DNA of 64,000 nt from Candidatus Poribacteria bacterium (GTDB lineage: Bacteria; Poribacteria; WGA-4E; WGA-3G), in NCBI GenBank assembly GCA_028821605.1, contig JAPPFM010000053.1, positions 183,527 through 247,526 of the forward strand, given 5' to 3'. The position numbers were made by a program, and so were the translations under genes. Of the stretch, positions 18,720 through 27,887 are shown in pieces; the first letter of the stretch is position 1; every line of letters begins with the position of its first letter. The notes under the pieces were generated by a model. The model made no database searches. It was given only the letters and a program-made list of their open reading frames with translations, and was not told the DNA's origin.

Positions 18720-19871
18720 ATGAACTACGAACTCATCATTAAAAATGGAACTGTAATTGATCCCGCGCAAGGTATCCACGCGCGCAAAGACGTAGCATTT
18801 GCAAATGGGCGCGTCTCAGCAATCAGCGATGAAATACCGACATCCGAGGCACGGGAAGTATTAGATGCTGAGGGATGTTTCGTTACGCCCGGTTTAATCG
18901 ACTTACACGTGCATGTTTTCTACGGCGTAAGCCACTTCGGTATTGAACCGGATCCGACCTGCTTAGCACGCGGTGCAACGACAGTCGTTGATGCGGGTTC
19001 AGCAGGCGCAGATACATTTCCCGGATTTCGTAAATATGTCATTGATGTCAGCGACACGCGTATCCTCGCACAACTGAACATATCTTCACAAGGCATGCTC
19101 ACGCAGGAGATTGGGGAGTTAGAAAACCCTGACTATGCGGATGTGGGGAAAGCGTGTCAAATGATAGAGCAACACCGCGACATCATCTTAGGCGTTAAGG
19201 TTCGATTGACGCGGGAGAGTATCGTCGGGGCGAGGGCAGGTATGGTGCCGTTGCATAGAGCACGCGAAGCCGCTGATGCTGCCGGACTTCCAATAATGGT
19301 GCATCCACAAGATGCGTGGTGTGAGTCTATTGACGATATATTGGCTCTGATGGGTGAACGCGATATTCTAACGCACTGCTTCCACGATATGGAATGTGGT
19401 ATCTTGGACGAAGATGGCAAGATACGGGACTCCGTCCATGCAGCGATTGAACGCGGTGTTATCTTTGACGTTGGACACGGTGCAGGCTCTTTCAGTTGGG
19501 AGGTCGTTCAGAAGGCGATGGCGCAAGGCGTTGAGCCTACAACAATCTCGTCCGATCTGCATGTTTATAACGTTGACGGTCCTGTATACGATCTCGTGAA
19601 TGTCGTCAACAAATTCCTATATCTCGGTATGTCGCTTGATGACGCACTCGCGAAAGTCACAAGCGTCCCCGCTGAAACCATATTGATGCCCGGACAGGTC
19701 GGCACGTTGGCTGTTGACGCGTGGGGAGATGCGGTGATTTTTGAACTTCGCGAGGGTGAATTTCAACTGATAGATGCGCACGATCAGGTGAGGGTTGGCA
19801 AACAAGTATTGGAACCGGTCGTTGTTATCAAAGGCGGGCAGGTGTATCGACAGAGACGAGCGAACAGTTAG
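18720..19871 (+). CDS. Dihydroorotase-like amidohydrolase/deacetylase
   Basis: 383 aa, a cyclic-amidohydrolase fold enzyme. The N-terminal small beta domain (LIIKNGTVIDPAQGIHARKD) leads into the metal motif GLIDLHVHVFYG. A conserved LGVKVRLTRES probably carries the metal-bridging lysine (KVR), followed by a histidine-containing strand (IMVHPQD), TLTHCFHD-like ILTHCFHDME, and a C-terminal beta strand. The pattern matches the EF_0837/AHA_3915 deacetylase-type group. A specific substrate cannot be assigned. It follows the PhyH-HEAT gene with a 180-bp gap. Confidence 0.8.
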   Translation: MNYELIIKNGTVIDPAQGIHARKDVAFANGRVSAISDEIPTSEAREVLDAEGCFVTPGLIDLHVHVFYGVSHFGIEPDPTCLARGATTVVDAGSAGADTFPGFRKYVIDVSDTRILAQLNISSQGMLTQEIGELENPDYADVGKACQMIEQHRDIILGVKVRLTRESIVGARAGMVPLHRAREAADAAGLPIMVHPQDAWCESIDDILALMGERDILTHCFHDMECGILDEDGKIRDSVHAAIERGVIFDVGHGAGSFSWEVVQKAMAQGVEPTTISSDLHVYNVDGPVYDLVNVVNKFLYLGMSLDDALAKVTSVPAETILMPGQVGTLAVDAWGDAVIFELREGEFQLIDAHDQVRVGKQVLEPVVVIKGGQVYRQRRANS

Positions 19872-19921
19872 GAAAATCGGGCGGTTCTTGCAGTGAAAAT
19901 TGGGCGTTGCCGGCGGAACAT

Positions 19922-20323
19922 CTATTGTCCCATCCGTGTGAGAATGGAGAGGATCAGCGACACAACGGCGACACCACACGAAACGATGATTCCACCGACT
20001 TTCCACCGCTCGTTCGTGTCGAATTTTCGCTCACGCATGTTTTGGATAAGTCCATCAAGTTTGGATTCCAATGTCTGTAGTTTACCGTCCATTTTGGCTT
20101 CTAACGTATGTAAATCCCCCGCCTGTTTTGCTTGATTTATTTTCATTTCTGCAAAGTCAGCATTTACGAGTTCTAACTTAGATTCTATCTTGTCCATCCT
20201 ATCGGTCACTTCGGTACGAACATCTTTCACCTCGGTACGAACATCTTTCAGATCAGAACGGACATCTTTCAGGTCAGCATCCATGGATTCAAGTTTTTGA
20301 AGGATAAGGTCCTCTTTGTTCAT
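19922..20323 (-). CDS. Small coiled-coil protein with C-terminal membrane anchor
   Basis: 133 aa, starting at ATG 20323 with AAAGGAGG about 9 nt upstream. The central region is a heptad coiled coil: MDADLKDVRSDLKDV is followed by two further DVRTEV units, encoded by near-identical 21-bp DNA repeats at about 20215-20280. A C-terminal transmembrane helix follows (VGGIIVSCGVAVVSLILSIL) near residues 108-128. The layout resembles XhlA/hemolysin-like or Bdr-like small membrane proteins, but no family can be named with confidence. It is convergent with the hydrolase at 18720. Confidence 0.7.
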   Translation of the reverse strand: MNKEDLILQKLESMDADLKDVRSDLKDVRTEVKDVRTEVTDRMDKIESKLELVNADFAEMKINQAKQAGDLHTLEAKMDGKLQTLESKLDGLIQNMRERKFDTNERWKVGGIIVSCGVAVVSLILSILTRMGQ

Positions 20324-20424
20324 AGTTTGAAGCCTCCTTTTGCCAGACGTGGATAGTGTTGGGAAACAGTATAAGAATTTTAACACAAGTTCCAAACGTC
20401 TGGCAACTTTTTTTCAAAAATTTG

Positions 20425-22041
20425 TTATGGATGCTGTTCTCCCGCCTTTGGTTTCGCCTTTGGCGCGTTGGAATCCGCTCCGAAACGAATATGCAGTGAC
20501 GCACCGGGAGCATGTTCCCTGCCGAAAAGTAGGTGCTTCACGCCCCAGAAAATGACCGTCGTTCCTACCAGGACAACGACACCCCAGATCAATGTCTGCC
20601 AAACCCAGTCAGTGAACGAAAAGAGACTCCCTGTCTGTTTTGGCACTGATAGTGGACCGAGTCCTATCAGCACGGTGCAGATAATTGCGTTGAGCGTAAT
20701 CACACCCTCCGTTACCAGACGGTGTGGACTGAAACCGACCAAAGCGCGTTCAAAGTTGAAGATAACAACCCACCATATAAATACGAAGTAGAGCAATTGA
20801 CCTTTCCCCAACCAACTCGTCGGAATAAAGGCGAGCGGTTCTTGGAAATGTACCGATAAAAGCCAGACACAGGTGATGCCGAGACCGATATAGAAAAGCT
20901 CGAACCAGCCTATCCATCCTCTCGAATGCCGAAACCAGCCGACAACAGGCAGCCCAAAAAATCGCTCTGGTAAGCCTTCAACTAAATCCACCCACGTTCC
21001 TGCTGCCTTCCGATAATTGACATAGGTCAGTAGAATTAACACAGTGAACACCGCGAATATTTCCGTCCATTGCGGGAGATTCGGTTCGGTTTCTAACAGC
21101 GGTGCTTTGTTAAGAAGGAGTCCGAACGGTATTGCAATACCGAGTCCGAATAGGAAACCTTGGGTCTGTTCCATGACACTGTGCCAATTCGTGTGCCAAT
21201 TCGTTTTGTTACCCGTCCAGATGTAGATGAGTTTCAGCAATTGTCCGAATGAGAACGCGATACCACCGCCAAAACCGGTCATCAGCGTAGCAAAAGCGAC
21301 ACCGCTGAGTTCATACCGCGAGCAGTACCCCAAGATTCCGATAACCATACCGACACAACCTGCCCAGTTGTCCCCGCGCGGCGGGGTCATACGGAGACGG
21401 CAAACGTTTACGAGCAACAAAAACCCGCCGAACCAACCGATACCCATATATAAGACGAGATTCGTGCCCATGTCCAAACCGCCGCGGAAGAGCGCGACGA
21501 TAACTGCAGCGATGATTGCTACCAGCGCAGCTACCCAATCTGTGTCGTACCAATAGAGCGGACTTTCGTGTCGTTGCATCCGTTTCGGTGCGAGAACACG
21601 ATCAATGATGGCTGCTTGAAGCGACCAACCGATGAAGACTGCCGCGATTGGCGTAAAGAGCAGAGACAGTTGGCTATGCGTCAGGAACGCTGGCAGTGCA
21701 GTTCCGGCACCACCGAGGGCTGCCCATAAAAAACCGATAGCGAATAGATTCGCAAATCCATAAAACACAGTCAGAGATTGCGATGAATGGCTGTACCCAA
21801 CGACCATCATATATGACATACTTCCACCGAAGGACCAACCGATTGCCCCAAACAGCGCGAAGTAGTGAACGTGCCGCCACCAATCCTCTCGTCCGGAGAG
21901 TAAAGCGATTGCTATCGCTCCGAGTGCACCAGCAATTGCAGCACCATATTCATGTCCGAAGTTACCGCGTATTCCCCATCCAACACAAACAGATAATCCA
22001 CACAGAAGTACCATTTCCCACGGGATGATTGTTATGTCCAT
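20425..22041 (-). CDS. Large polytopic membrane protein of unknown function
   Basis: 538 aa with roughly a dozen hydrophobic helices. ATG 22041 is preceded by GGAGG with 8-9 nt spacing. The first part contains a distinctive WGIRGNFGHEYGAAIAGAL segment and SFGGSMSYMMVVGYSH, with several glycines, histidines and charged residues inside hydrophobic stretches, as seen in transporters. I do not recognise the family. The gene stands alone on the minus strand between the coiled-coil gene and a transposase relic. Its C-terminus is charged and proline-rich (KAKPKAGEQHP). Confidence 0.75.
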   Translation of the reverse strand: MDITIIPWEMVLLCGLSVCVGWGIRGNFGHEYGAAIAGALGAIAIALLSGREDWWRHVHYFALFGAIGWSFGGSMSYMMVVGYSHSSQSLTVFYGFANLFAIGFLWAALGGAGTALPAFLTHSQLSLLFTPIAAVFIGWSLQAAIIDRVLAPKRMQRHESPLYWYDTDWVAALVAIIAAVIVALFRGGLDMGTNLVLYMGIGWFGGFLLLVNVCRLRMTPPRGDNWAGCVGMVIGILGYCSRYELSGVAFATLMTGFGGGIAFSFGQLLKLIYIWTGNKTNWHTNWHSVMEQTQGFLFGLGIAIPFGLLLNKAPLLETEPNLPQWTEIFAVFTVLILLTYVNYRKAAGTWVDLVEGLPERFFGLPVVGWFRHSRGWIGWFELFYIGLGITCVWLLSVHFQEPLAFIPTSWLGKGQLLYFVFIWWVVIFNFERALVGFSPHRLVTEGVITLNAIICTVLIGLGPLSVPKQTGSLFSFTDWVWQTLIWGVVVLVGTTVIFWGVKHLLFGREHAPGASLHIRFGADSNAPKAKPKAGEQHP

Positions 22042-22163
22042 ACCTATAACCTCCACTTACTGCTAATTTGTTGCTCTATTATGTAGGTTTTCGTGTTTAT
22101 TGTCAACTTTCTGATGACGCGAACTGAAGTGCCAACGCTAATTAGGGCCAAAATTCCCTAAAG

Positions 22164-22304
22164 TTAAGCCAAGTTTTTTCGTTGAAATTCGAGAAGGGTC
22201 AAATACCCTAACGTCGAGTGAGGACGTTTGTAGTGATACACTTGTGTGATAAAATGAATGTCTCGATCCTCTGCGAAATGATCATAGACACGCTCAGTGC
22301 GCCG
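22164..22304 (-). pseudogene. Transposase (integrase-core) C-terminal remnant
   Basis: The minus-strand frame ends at a TAA at 22166-22164 and reads RRTERVYDHFAEDRDIHF, then YKRPHSTLGYLTLLEFQ. The RPHSxLGYLTPxEF pattern is the signature end of rve-type (IS3/IS481) transposases. Only about 46 residues remain, with no catalytic DDE residues and no recognisable ends, so this is a relic. Confidence 0.75.
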
Positions 22305-22420
22305 TACACTGACAGCCGACTGCTGACCGCTGCCTGCTAAAAACTACACATTGCATCTATTTCGTGTACGTGATAGGATACACGCATATAGAAAGCATTG
22401 TCTGCTGGAGGCTAAAAGTT

Positions 22421-23548
22421 ATGAGTCGTATACGGATAGGTGTTATCGGTTGTGGTGCGATTGCACAAGTGCATCATCTCCCCAATCTTACTGCACTCCA
22501 TCGGGAATTTGAGGTGCCGATTGTCTGTGATCTCTCTCGCGGTGCTGCACAAGCGGTTGCGAAGCGATTCCATGTTCCCCAATTCGTGACAGATTACAAT
22601 GAATTACTGGCGACAGATGTGGATGCTGTCCTGCTATGCCATGGTGATCCAAAAACACAGGTGGCACTCGCTGCGTTTGAAGCGGGGAAGCATGTTTTTG
22701 TTGAGAAACCCGTCTGCTTTTCACTTCAAGAGATGGATGCGATGCTGGCAGCACAACGTAAGGCCGGCACTGTCGCGCAAGCCGGTTATATGAAGGTGCA
22801 TGATCCTGCTTTCCAAGTTGCTAAGCGTGAAGTAGATACAATGGAAAGTTACCGCTTCGTTCAGATTAACCATCTCCATCCGAATAATAGCTTGCACCTA
22901 AGCCAATTTGATGTTGAGCGATTCAACGATGTTCCAGCGGACGCGTTTAAGCCAGCGGGCGCGGCACGTGAAAAAGCACAGGCAGAAGCCATCGGCGACT
23001 TGTTATCACAAAGTGGACTTGAAAGCGACACCCAAAGCAAGGCAGCACGAGTGTTCTATCTGCTTGCTGGCAGCATGATCCACGACATCTATAGCCTACG
23101 GGTAATGCTCGGTTCTCCGAGTGAGGTCGTTAGCGCGGAAGTCTGGTCCGAAGGACGCGGTGTGACGATTGTGTTTGGATATCCGAACGGGGCACGCTGT
23201 GTCGCGACGTGGGTAGACCTACCAGATTTGTGGGATTTCAAGGAGACGTTGGAAATCTACGGCGATACCAAACGGGTACTCGTATCCTATCCGACCGGTT
23301 TTTCACGGGGTATCCTGTCAGAAGTGACGATACAGGGGATAGATCCCGATGGCACGACCTATAGTAAGACACCTGCGGTTGAATGGGAGAGCGCGTTTGT
23401 GAGCGAGTTGCGTCATTTCCATGCTTGTATCGCAGAAGGTGAACCGTGCTATACCTCATTGGAATCAGCGCGAAACGACATCGCACTCATCATTGACATT
23501 GTGCGGTGTTATGTGCAACGGGGACCCGTTGTGCGTGAAAGCACATAG
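22421..23548 (+). CDS. Gfo/Idh/MocA family oxidoreductase
   Basis: 375 aa. The N-terminal Rossmann fold has the dinucleotide motif GVIGCGAIAQVHH, and the family lysine motif HVFVEKPVCF lies near residue 95. The C-terminal alpha/beta domain follows. These enzymes oxidise or reduce sugars, inositols and related polyols with NAD(P). ATG 22421 has GGAGG 9 nt upstream; the frame is open further back but without such a site. A terminator (shared region) follows at 23574-23603. The substrate is not predictable from this sequence. Confidence 0.88.
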   Translation: MSRIRIGVIGCGAIAQVHHLPNLTALHREFEVPIVCDLSRGAAQAVAKRFHVPQFVTDYNELLATDVDAVLLCHGDPKTQVALAAFEAGKHVFVEKPVCFSLQEMDAMLAAQRKAGTVAQAGYMKVHDPAFQVAKREVDTMESYRFVQINHLHPNNSLHLSQFDVERFNDVPADAFKPAGAAREKAQAEAIGDLLSQSGLESDTQSKAARVFYLLAGSMIHDIYSLRVMLGSPSEVVSAEVWSEGRGVTIVFGYPNGARCVATWVDLPDLWDFKETLEIYGDTKRVLVSYPTGFSRGILSEVTIQGIDPDGTTYSKTPAVEWESAFVSELRHFHACIAEGEPCYTSLESARNDIALIIDIVRCYVQRGPVVREST

Positions 23549-23573
23549 ATAGCAACGCTGTTGGAAAGAAAAA

Positions 23574-23603
23574 ATCTGGGCAGTTCCGAAGACCTGCCCA
23601 GAT
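23574..23603 (-). terminator. Intrinsic terminator of the S55 lipoprotein gene
   Basis: ATCTGGGCAG (23574-23583) and CTGCCCAGAT (23594-23603) form a perfect 10-bp stem. On the minus strand it is followed by TTTTTT. It lies 46 bp past the stop at 23649 and may also slow plus-strand transcription. Confidence 0.85.
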
Positions 23604-23648
23604 CGTTGTTATAGGTATTATAGTCTAAAAACCAAACCTACTTTGGGA

Positions 23649-25805
23649 TTATTCTTCTTCCACGGGTTCGACAGGTAACTCAGGTAATTCTGGAATCATC
23701 CCATCACCCATGTCCATGTCTTCACCTTTTATCGTGACTGTTATATCCTTATAACCTGTCACGATGAATCCGTCAATGATGAGTTCAGCTTCGACAGTCG
23801 GCGGTGGTCCAATATCCTCTGGGAATGGTAATCCATCAAGGGGTGGAAAACCTTCGGGGAGTTGTAAATCTGGTGGTATTTCATCATCGCCATCTTCTTC
23901 ACCATCTTCAGGCGTTTCACCATCACCATTGCCGTCGTCACCTTCGTCCCCGTCTTCAGGCGTTTCACCATCACCTTCTTCCTCGTCTTCCGGCATTTCA
24001 CCGTCTGCTGGTGGTAGGAAGCCTTCAGGAAATGGGAGGTCTCCCGGTAGCAGGTCCGGTGGTAATCCTGGGAAGCCTCCACCAAAGGATGGCGACAAGG
24101 TTACCGTGATTAGACCTGGGTCTATCTGATCTTCCTGCATCTGTTTGATGAGTTCATCCAGATTTTTCGGCACAGGTCTTTCCTCTTCATCGCCGAACCC
24201 ACCGAATTCAAAATCGATAATAGCCCCAGGTGGCGGTCCGAAGTCCCCGAAAAAGTCAGGTGGACCTGCTGCTTCAACACTGAGGGTTGCCTCTCCAGAA
24301 GGAAAGTCTTCAGGAATTTCAAGTGTGATGTCTCTCTGGATCGTGCGTTCAACACCCGCGGTGCTCCAGTGCGGCACCAGGGTAATTGAGACAGTAGCAC
24401 TTTCACCGGGTATAATCTCTTCAGGCGCGATAACCTCCGCTATCTCCGCTTTGGTGATTTGTGGTTTATCTATGATGGAGATCGATACCGATTTTAAGGT
24501 CGCTTTGCCAGCACTGTTTGTAAGTGTATCAACGAAAGACCGGACAATCTGATCTACGTTTATGAGCACATCTATAAATGGAACTGGAGAGGTTCTTCGG
24601 AACGATTCGGTATAAACGGTATCCGTTTCTTGAAATTGAAGTGTAACAGTGCCATCCACTGTAGCATTACTTAACTCCATCCTAAGGGCATCTATGGTAA
24701 TCGCAGCAACAATGGGTACGTATGATTCTTGTCCGTATGCCACGCGATGGTGTTTCTCTATCGCTGTTGGGCTGTTTGCTGGATGGTAGGAGACCTTGAC
24801 AGGAATCATTGGTGGCGGTGCGCCAAATTCACCGACAACCGCGGGTGTGAGGTCTTTTGTTATCGTTCCGATTGGATTTCCATAAACAGAGGAAGATTTA
24901 TAGGATGCTTGTAGGTTTGGAACGATCCCATGGGTGACGGCTCGGTATACCGGTAGGGCGGACTGTCCATCGGCAAACATTGGATGCCCGAACGCTACAA
25001 ATTTGTCGTCGTAAACTTGGGTCACAGTTCCAAAGCCTATTGCGTTCACAATGTCCCCTGTCGCTATGGCAACACCAATCATATCGCCTGCTGCCAGTTT
25101 CGGTGAGGTACCCGCTGGAGGTGCCGCGGGTGCTCCACCAATATGGGCAAACAATTCAACGAAGTTGTGTTGTGCGTCAGGGAGATGTGAAGAGAGTTCC
25201 TGAATCCTATGTGGTTGTATTCCAGTAATCATCACAGGTGTTTTAACTGGCGCGTAAGTGGCATTAATTCCTGCAGCTGGCGCGGCAGGCGCAGCCTCTT
25301 GCTCGAGAAATTCACCAAGCGGTTGGTGATCAATCGAAGCTTCCATTGCATCAATGGATGTTACCCAGAACCGGGTGGGTGCCTTTGAGAATAGGTTCCC
25401 ATAGGCAAGTGCACCCATGATACGTCCGGGAGGACCAACCGGACTCCCTGACATTCCTTGGGCAATGCCACCCATAGCTTCAGCCGATTCATCCATTAGT
25501 TCGCACTCGTAAAGTGGAAATCCGAAGCCGAAATCTTGAACGCCACGAAAGCGAGCCTGAAGCACAACTCTGCTCGTGCCTTCAAGGACTGTAACGATTT
25601 GGAGAGGCGTTTTGTCCACCAGTTTCCGGGCTTCGTCTTCGTACATATTTTCCAGGACGACATCCCCTAAGAGTGGGGCGTTGAATCCAGTTATTGTATC
25701 GCTTATCAAAGGATTTTCAGTTTGCATCTGCTCTTCGTCAGGAGAGCAGCTCAAGTGGCAAAAAATCACAATAGCGATACTTGTCAGCATAAAAATTTTT
25801 TTCAC
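23649..25805 (-). CDS. Lipoprotein with SpoIVB-peptidase (S55)-like domain and acidic C-terminus
   Basis: 718 aa, GTG start at 25805 with AGGAG upstream. The signal peptide ends in a lipobox with Cys20 (CHLSCS). The S55-type motifs are IAQGMSGSPVGPPGRIMGAL (residues 114-133) and later DKFVAFGHPMFADGQ (about 275). In Bacillus SpoIVB the histidine precedes the GMSGSP serine; here the order is reversed. A beta-rich middle region follows, then a Glu/Asp/Pro/Gly low-complexity tract (PEDGDEGDD-like repeats, about residues 600-640). It is likely an outer-membrane or periplasmic serine peptidase or pseudo-peptidase with no sporulation context. The substrate is unknown. Confidence 0.75.
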   Translation of the reverse strand: MKKIFMLTSIAIVIFCHLSCSPDEEQMQTENPLISDTITGFNAPLLGDVVLENMYEDEARKLVDKTPLQIVTVLEGTSRVVLQARFRGVQDFGFGFPLYECELMDESAEAMGGIAQGMSGSPVGPPGRIMGALAYGNLFSKAPTRFWVTSIDAMEASIDHQPLGEFLEQEAAPAAPAAGINATYAPVKTPVMITGIQPHRIQELSSHLPDAQHNFVELFAHIGGAPAAPPAGTSPKLAAGDMIGVAIATGDIVNAIGFGTVTQVYDDKFVAFGHPMFADGQSALPVYRAVTHGIVPNLQASYKSSSVYGNPIGTITKDLTPAVVGEFGAPPPMIPVKVSYHPANSPTAIEKHHRVAYGQESYVPIVAAITIDALRMELSNATVDGTVTLQFQETDTVYTESFRRTSPVPFIDVLINVDQIVRSFVDTLTNSAGKATLKSVSISIIDKPQITKAEIAEVIAPEEIIPGESATVSITLVPHWSTAGVERTIQRDITLEIPEDFPSGEATLSVEAAGPPDFFGDFGPPPGAIIDFEFGGFGDEEERPVPKNLDELIKQMQEDQIDPGLITVTLSPSFGGGFPGLPPDLLPGDLPFPEGFLPPADGEMPEDEEEGDGETPEDGDEGDDGNGDGETPEDGEEDGDDEIPPDLQLPEGFPPLDGLPFPEDIGPPPTVEAELIIDGFIVTGYKDITVTIKGEDMDMGDGMIPELPELPVEPVEEE

Positions 25806-26079
25806 TTTTACTCCTTGATAGAAATGTTTGACCCTTAGGTCTGCTCTTGTAAGTTAAGCAAAATCTTTCGATCATGCGATCATCCGTTGGATTAGTATAT
25901 TCCAACGCAAATTCTCTTTGAAAAAAGATTCGGATTACCTATTTGCAAGTGAGATTTGTAACCTCACTACCCGAAGTGGGCTTAATCCTAAAATCAACTA
26001 TAACAACGTTAATTTGGGGACAGAAGATTACACGAAGTTGTGAATCACTCTATTTATGAGACGCGCTGTACATAAAAAT

Positions 26080-26101
26080 GGCGCGGTTGGGAAACCGCGC
26101 C
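26080..26101. repeat. GGCGCGGTT hairpin repeat / possible terminator
   Basis: GGCGCGGTT (26080-26088) and AACCGCGCC (26093-26101) form a 9-bp stem with a 4-nt loop. It lies 34 bp beyond the SDR stop on the minus strand. It is a sequence variant of the hairpins at 15398 and 52086. Confidence 0.65.
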
Positions 26102-26135
26102 TACATTCATTTTAGAATTCAGAGAAACCTGGAAA

Positions 26136-26900
26136 TTACCAAGCGACCCAGCCGCCATCGACTGCGATTGTTTGTCCAGTCACCCAGTTCGCTGCATCTG
26201 ATGCTAAAAATAATACAGCACCGACAACTTCGTCCACCTCGCCGACACGTCCCATCGGGATACGACGGACGACATCTTCGTAAAATTCTTTGCGCTGCAA
26301 AAGCACATCCGCGAGCGGGGTCCGAGTGAATGCTGGTGCGACGGCATTCACCGTGACGTTGTGGGGTGCCCATTCAACGGCGAGCCCTTTGGTTAAAAGC
26401 ACGACACCGCCTTTGCTCCCCGAATAGGCAGTACGCAACGGACCACCTACTAAGCCCATCGTGGAAGAGATGTTGATAATCTTCCCGCTCTCCCGTTCTA
26501 TCATGGGTTTGACGAGCGTCTGTGTCAGAAAGAACAGTCCTTTGAGATTGAGATCGTAGATAGCATCCCAATCCTCTTCTGTTAGTTCAAGTGCGGGCTT
26601 CGGGCGGTTGGTGCCAGCGTTATTGACGAGGACATCCACTCTACCCCAGACATCAATCGCTTCTTGTGCGCCTTTAGCGACCTGTGTCATATCGCTAACA
26701 TCGAATACAACTGATTCCGCTTCACCACCGTCGGCGCGGATCTCACCCGCGACCTCCTCAAGGTCAGACGGTGTACGGCTATTTAAAATAACCTTTGCTC
26801 CCATCTGCGCGGCGGCGAGTGCGATACCTCTGCCGATGCCTTTGCCCGAACCCGTGATTAACATCACTTTATCTTTTAACTCAAATCCTGGAAACGCCAT
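26136..26900 (-). CDS. SDR family NAD(P)-dependent oxidoreductase
   Basis: 254 aa classical short-chain dehydrogenase. The cofactor motif is TGSGKGIGRG (residues 16-25), followed by NNAG near residue 92, and the active-site YxxxK is AYSGSKGG. The C-terminus carries a GQTIAVDGGWV signature. It most resembles 3-oxoacyl-ACP-reductase or gluconate-5-dehydrogenase types, but the substrate is uncertain. The start is 3 nt after the folD stop, and the GGAGG within the last folD codons serves as its ribosome-binding site, so the two are translationally linked. Confidence 0.88.
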   Translation of the reverse strand: MAFPGFELKDKVMLITGSGKGIGRGIALAAAQMGAKVILNSRTPSDLEEVAGEIRADGGEAESVVFDVSDMTQVAKGAQEAIDVWGRVDVLVNNAGTNRPKPALELTEEDWDAIYDLNLKGLFFLTQTLVKPMIERESGKIINISSTMGLVGGPLRTAYSGSKGGVVLLTKGLAVEWAPHNVTVNAVAPAFTRTPLADVLLQRKEFYEDVVRRIPMGRVGEVDEVVGAVLFLASDAANWVTGQTIAVDGGWVAW

Positions 26901-26903
26901 ATC

Positions 26904-27737
26904 TCAGCCTCCAATTGCTAATTTTAAAGTATTTTCTAATAACATTGCACGCGTCATGGGACCGACACCCCCCGGTACCGGTGTGATAAATCCAGCCACC
27001 TCTTTAACTTCCTCAAATTTGACATCCCCGACCGCGCGTCCGTCAACATAGTTAATGCCGACATCAATGACCACGGCACCGGGTTTTACCATATCTGCAC
27101 TGACGAATTCCGATTTGCCTATAGCGGCGATGAGAATATCCGCTTGTTGTGTTTGTGCTGTTAAGTCTGTTGTTCGGGAATGACAATAGGTGACGGTGGC
27201 ATTCCGATTCAGCAACATTAACCCGACAGACTTACCGACGAGTGGACTCCTGCCAATACAGACCGCATGTTTGCCTTCGATCTTTTCACCTGTCAATTCA
27301 ATCAAACGGATAATTCCGGTTGGTGTACAAGGTGTCACACCCTCACGATTGATGAGCAGATTCCCTAAATTGACAGGATTTAACCCATCTGCATCTTTAT
27401 GCGGAGCGATCGTGTCAATAACTGCCTCTTTATCTATGTCCTCCGGTAGCGGCATTTGCACAAGGATCCCATGAATGTCCGTTCGCTCGTTGAGGGTTTT
27501 AACGTGTTCAATAAGACTATCTTGGTTAATGTCTGCTGGTAGGCGATGGACTTCGGAATGGAAATGTACCTTCTCACAATCACGTTGTTTATGTTTGATA
27601 TAGAGCGTTGATGCGGGGTGATCACCGACTTGGACAACAGCGAGGCCCGGGGTGAACGTTAGTTTTTTTAACTTTTTCCGGATCTGGCTCCGGGTGCGCT
27701 GCGCAAGGCGACTACCATTAAGGAGTTCGGCTGACAA
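26904..27737 (-). CDS. folD: Bifunctional methylene-THF dehydrogenase / methenyl-THF cyclohydrolase FolD
   Basis: 277 aa. It interconverts 5,10-methylene-, methenyl- and 10-formyl-tetrahydrofolate in one-carbon metabolism. Signatures are LAVVQVGDHPASTLYIKHK with the catalytic Tyr-x-x-x-Lys, GILVQMPLPEDID, VCIGRSPLVGKSVG, and C-terminal TPVPGGVGPMTRAMLLENT. The start is TTG 27737, which has GGAGG at 27747-27751 with 9-nt spacing and puts the N-terminus at MSAELLNG. It is the first gene of a two-gene operon with the SDR gene. Confidence 0.94.
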   Translation of the reverse strand: MSAELLNGSRLAQRTRSQIRKKLKKLTFTPGLAVVQVGDHPASTLYIKHKQRDCEKVHFHSEVHRLPADINQDSLIEHVKTLNERTDIHGILVQMPLPEDIDKEAVIDTIAPHKDADGLNPVNLGNLLINREGVTPCTPTGIIRLIELTGEKIEGKHAVCIGRSPLVGKSVGLMLLNRNATVTYCHSRTTDLTAQTQQADILIAAIGKSEFVSADMVKPGAVVIDVGINYVDGRAVGDVKFEEVKEVAGFITPVPGGVGPMTRAMLLENTLKLAIGG

Positions 27738-27842
27738 ATCCCTTTTCCTCCAATTTATGCTTCTCTTGGATCAATGTATTATCGCAAAATTATTTGATTC
27801 TCCAGTAGAAGAGGCGCCGAGTTATGACACTTCTAAAGCAAA

Positions 27843-27874
27843 AGAGAGCCGCCTATAGAAGTTGGTGACTCTCT
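27843..27874 (-). terminator. Intrinsic terminator of the small membrane protein gene
   Basis: AGAGAG (27843-27848) and CTCTCT (27869-27874) form the outer stem with further inner pairs. On the minus strand it is followed by TTTTGCTTT. It lies 14 bp past the stop at 27888. Confidence 0.6.
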
Positions 27875-27887
27875 GACGCTAAAAGCC

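Noticed and set aside
22364..22420. Earlier start of the Gfo/Idh/MocA gene
   Set aside because: No ribosome-binding site; ATG 22421 has GGAGG and begins right at the Rossmann strand.
23764..24129. Ser/Pro/Gly-rich frames on the plus strand and a minisatellite-like look
   Set aside because: They are the opposite frames of the acidic low-complexity tract of the S55 lipoprotein.
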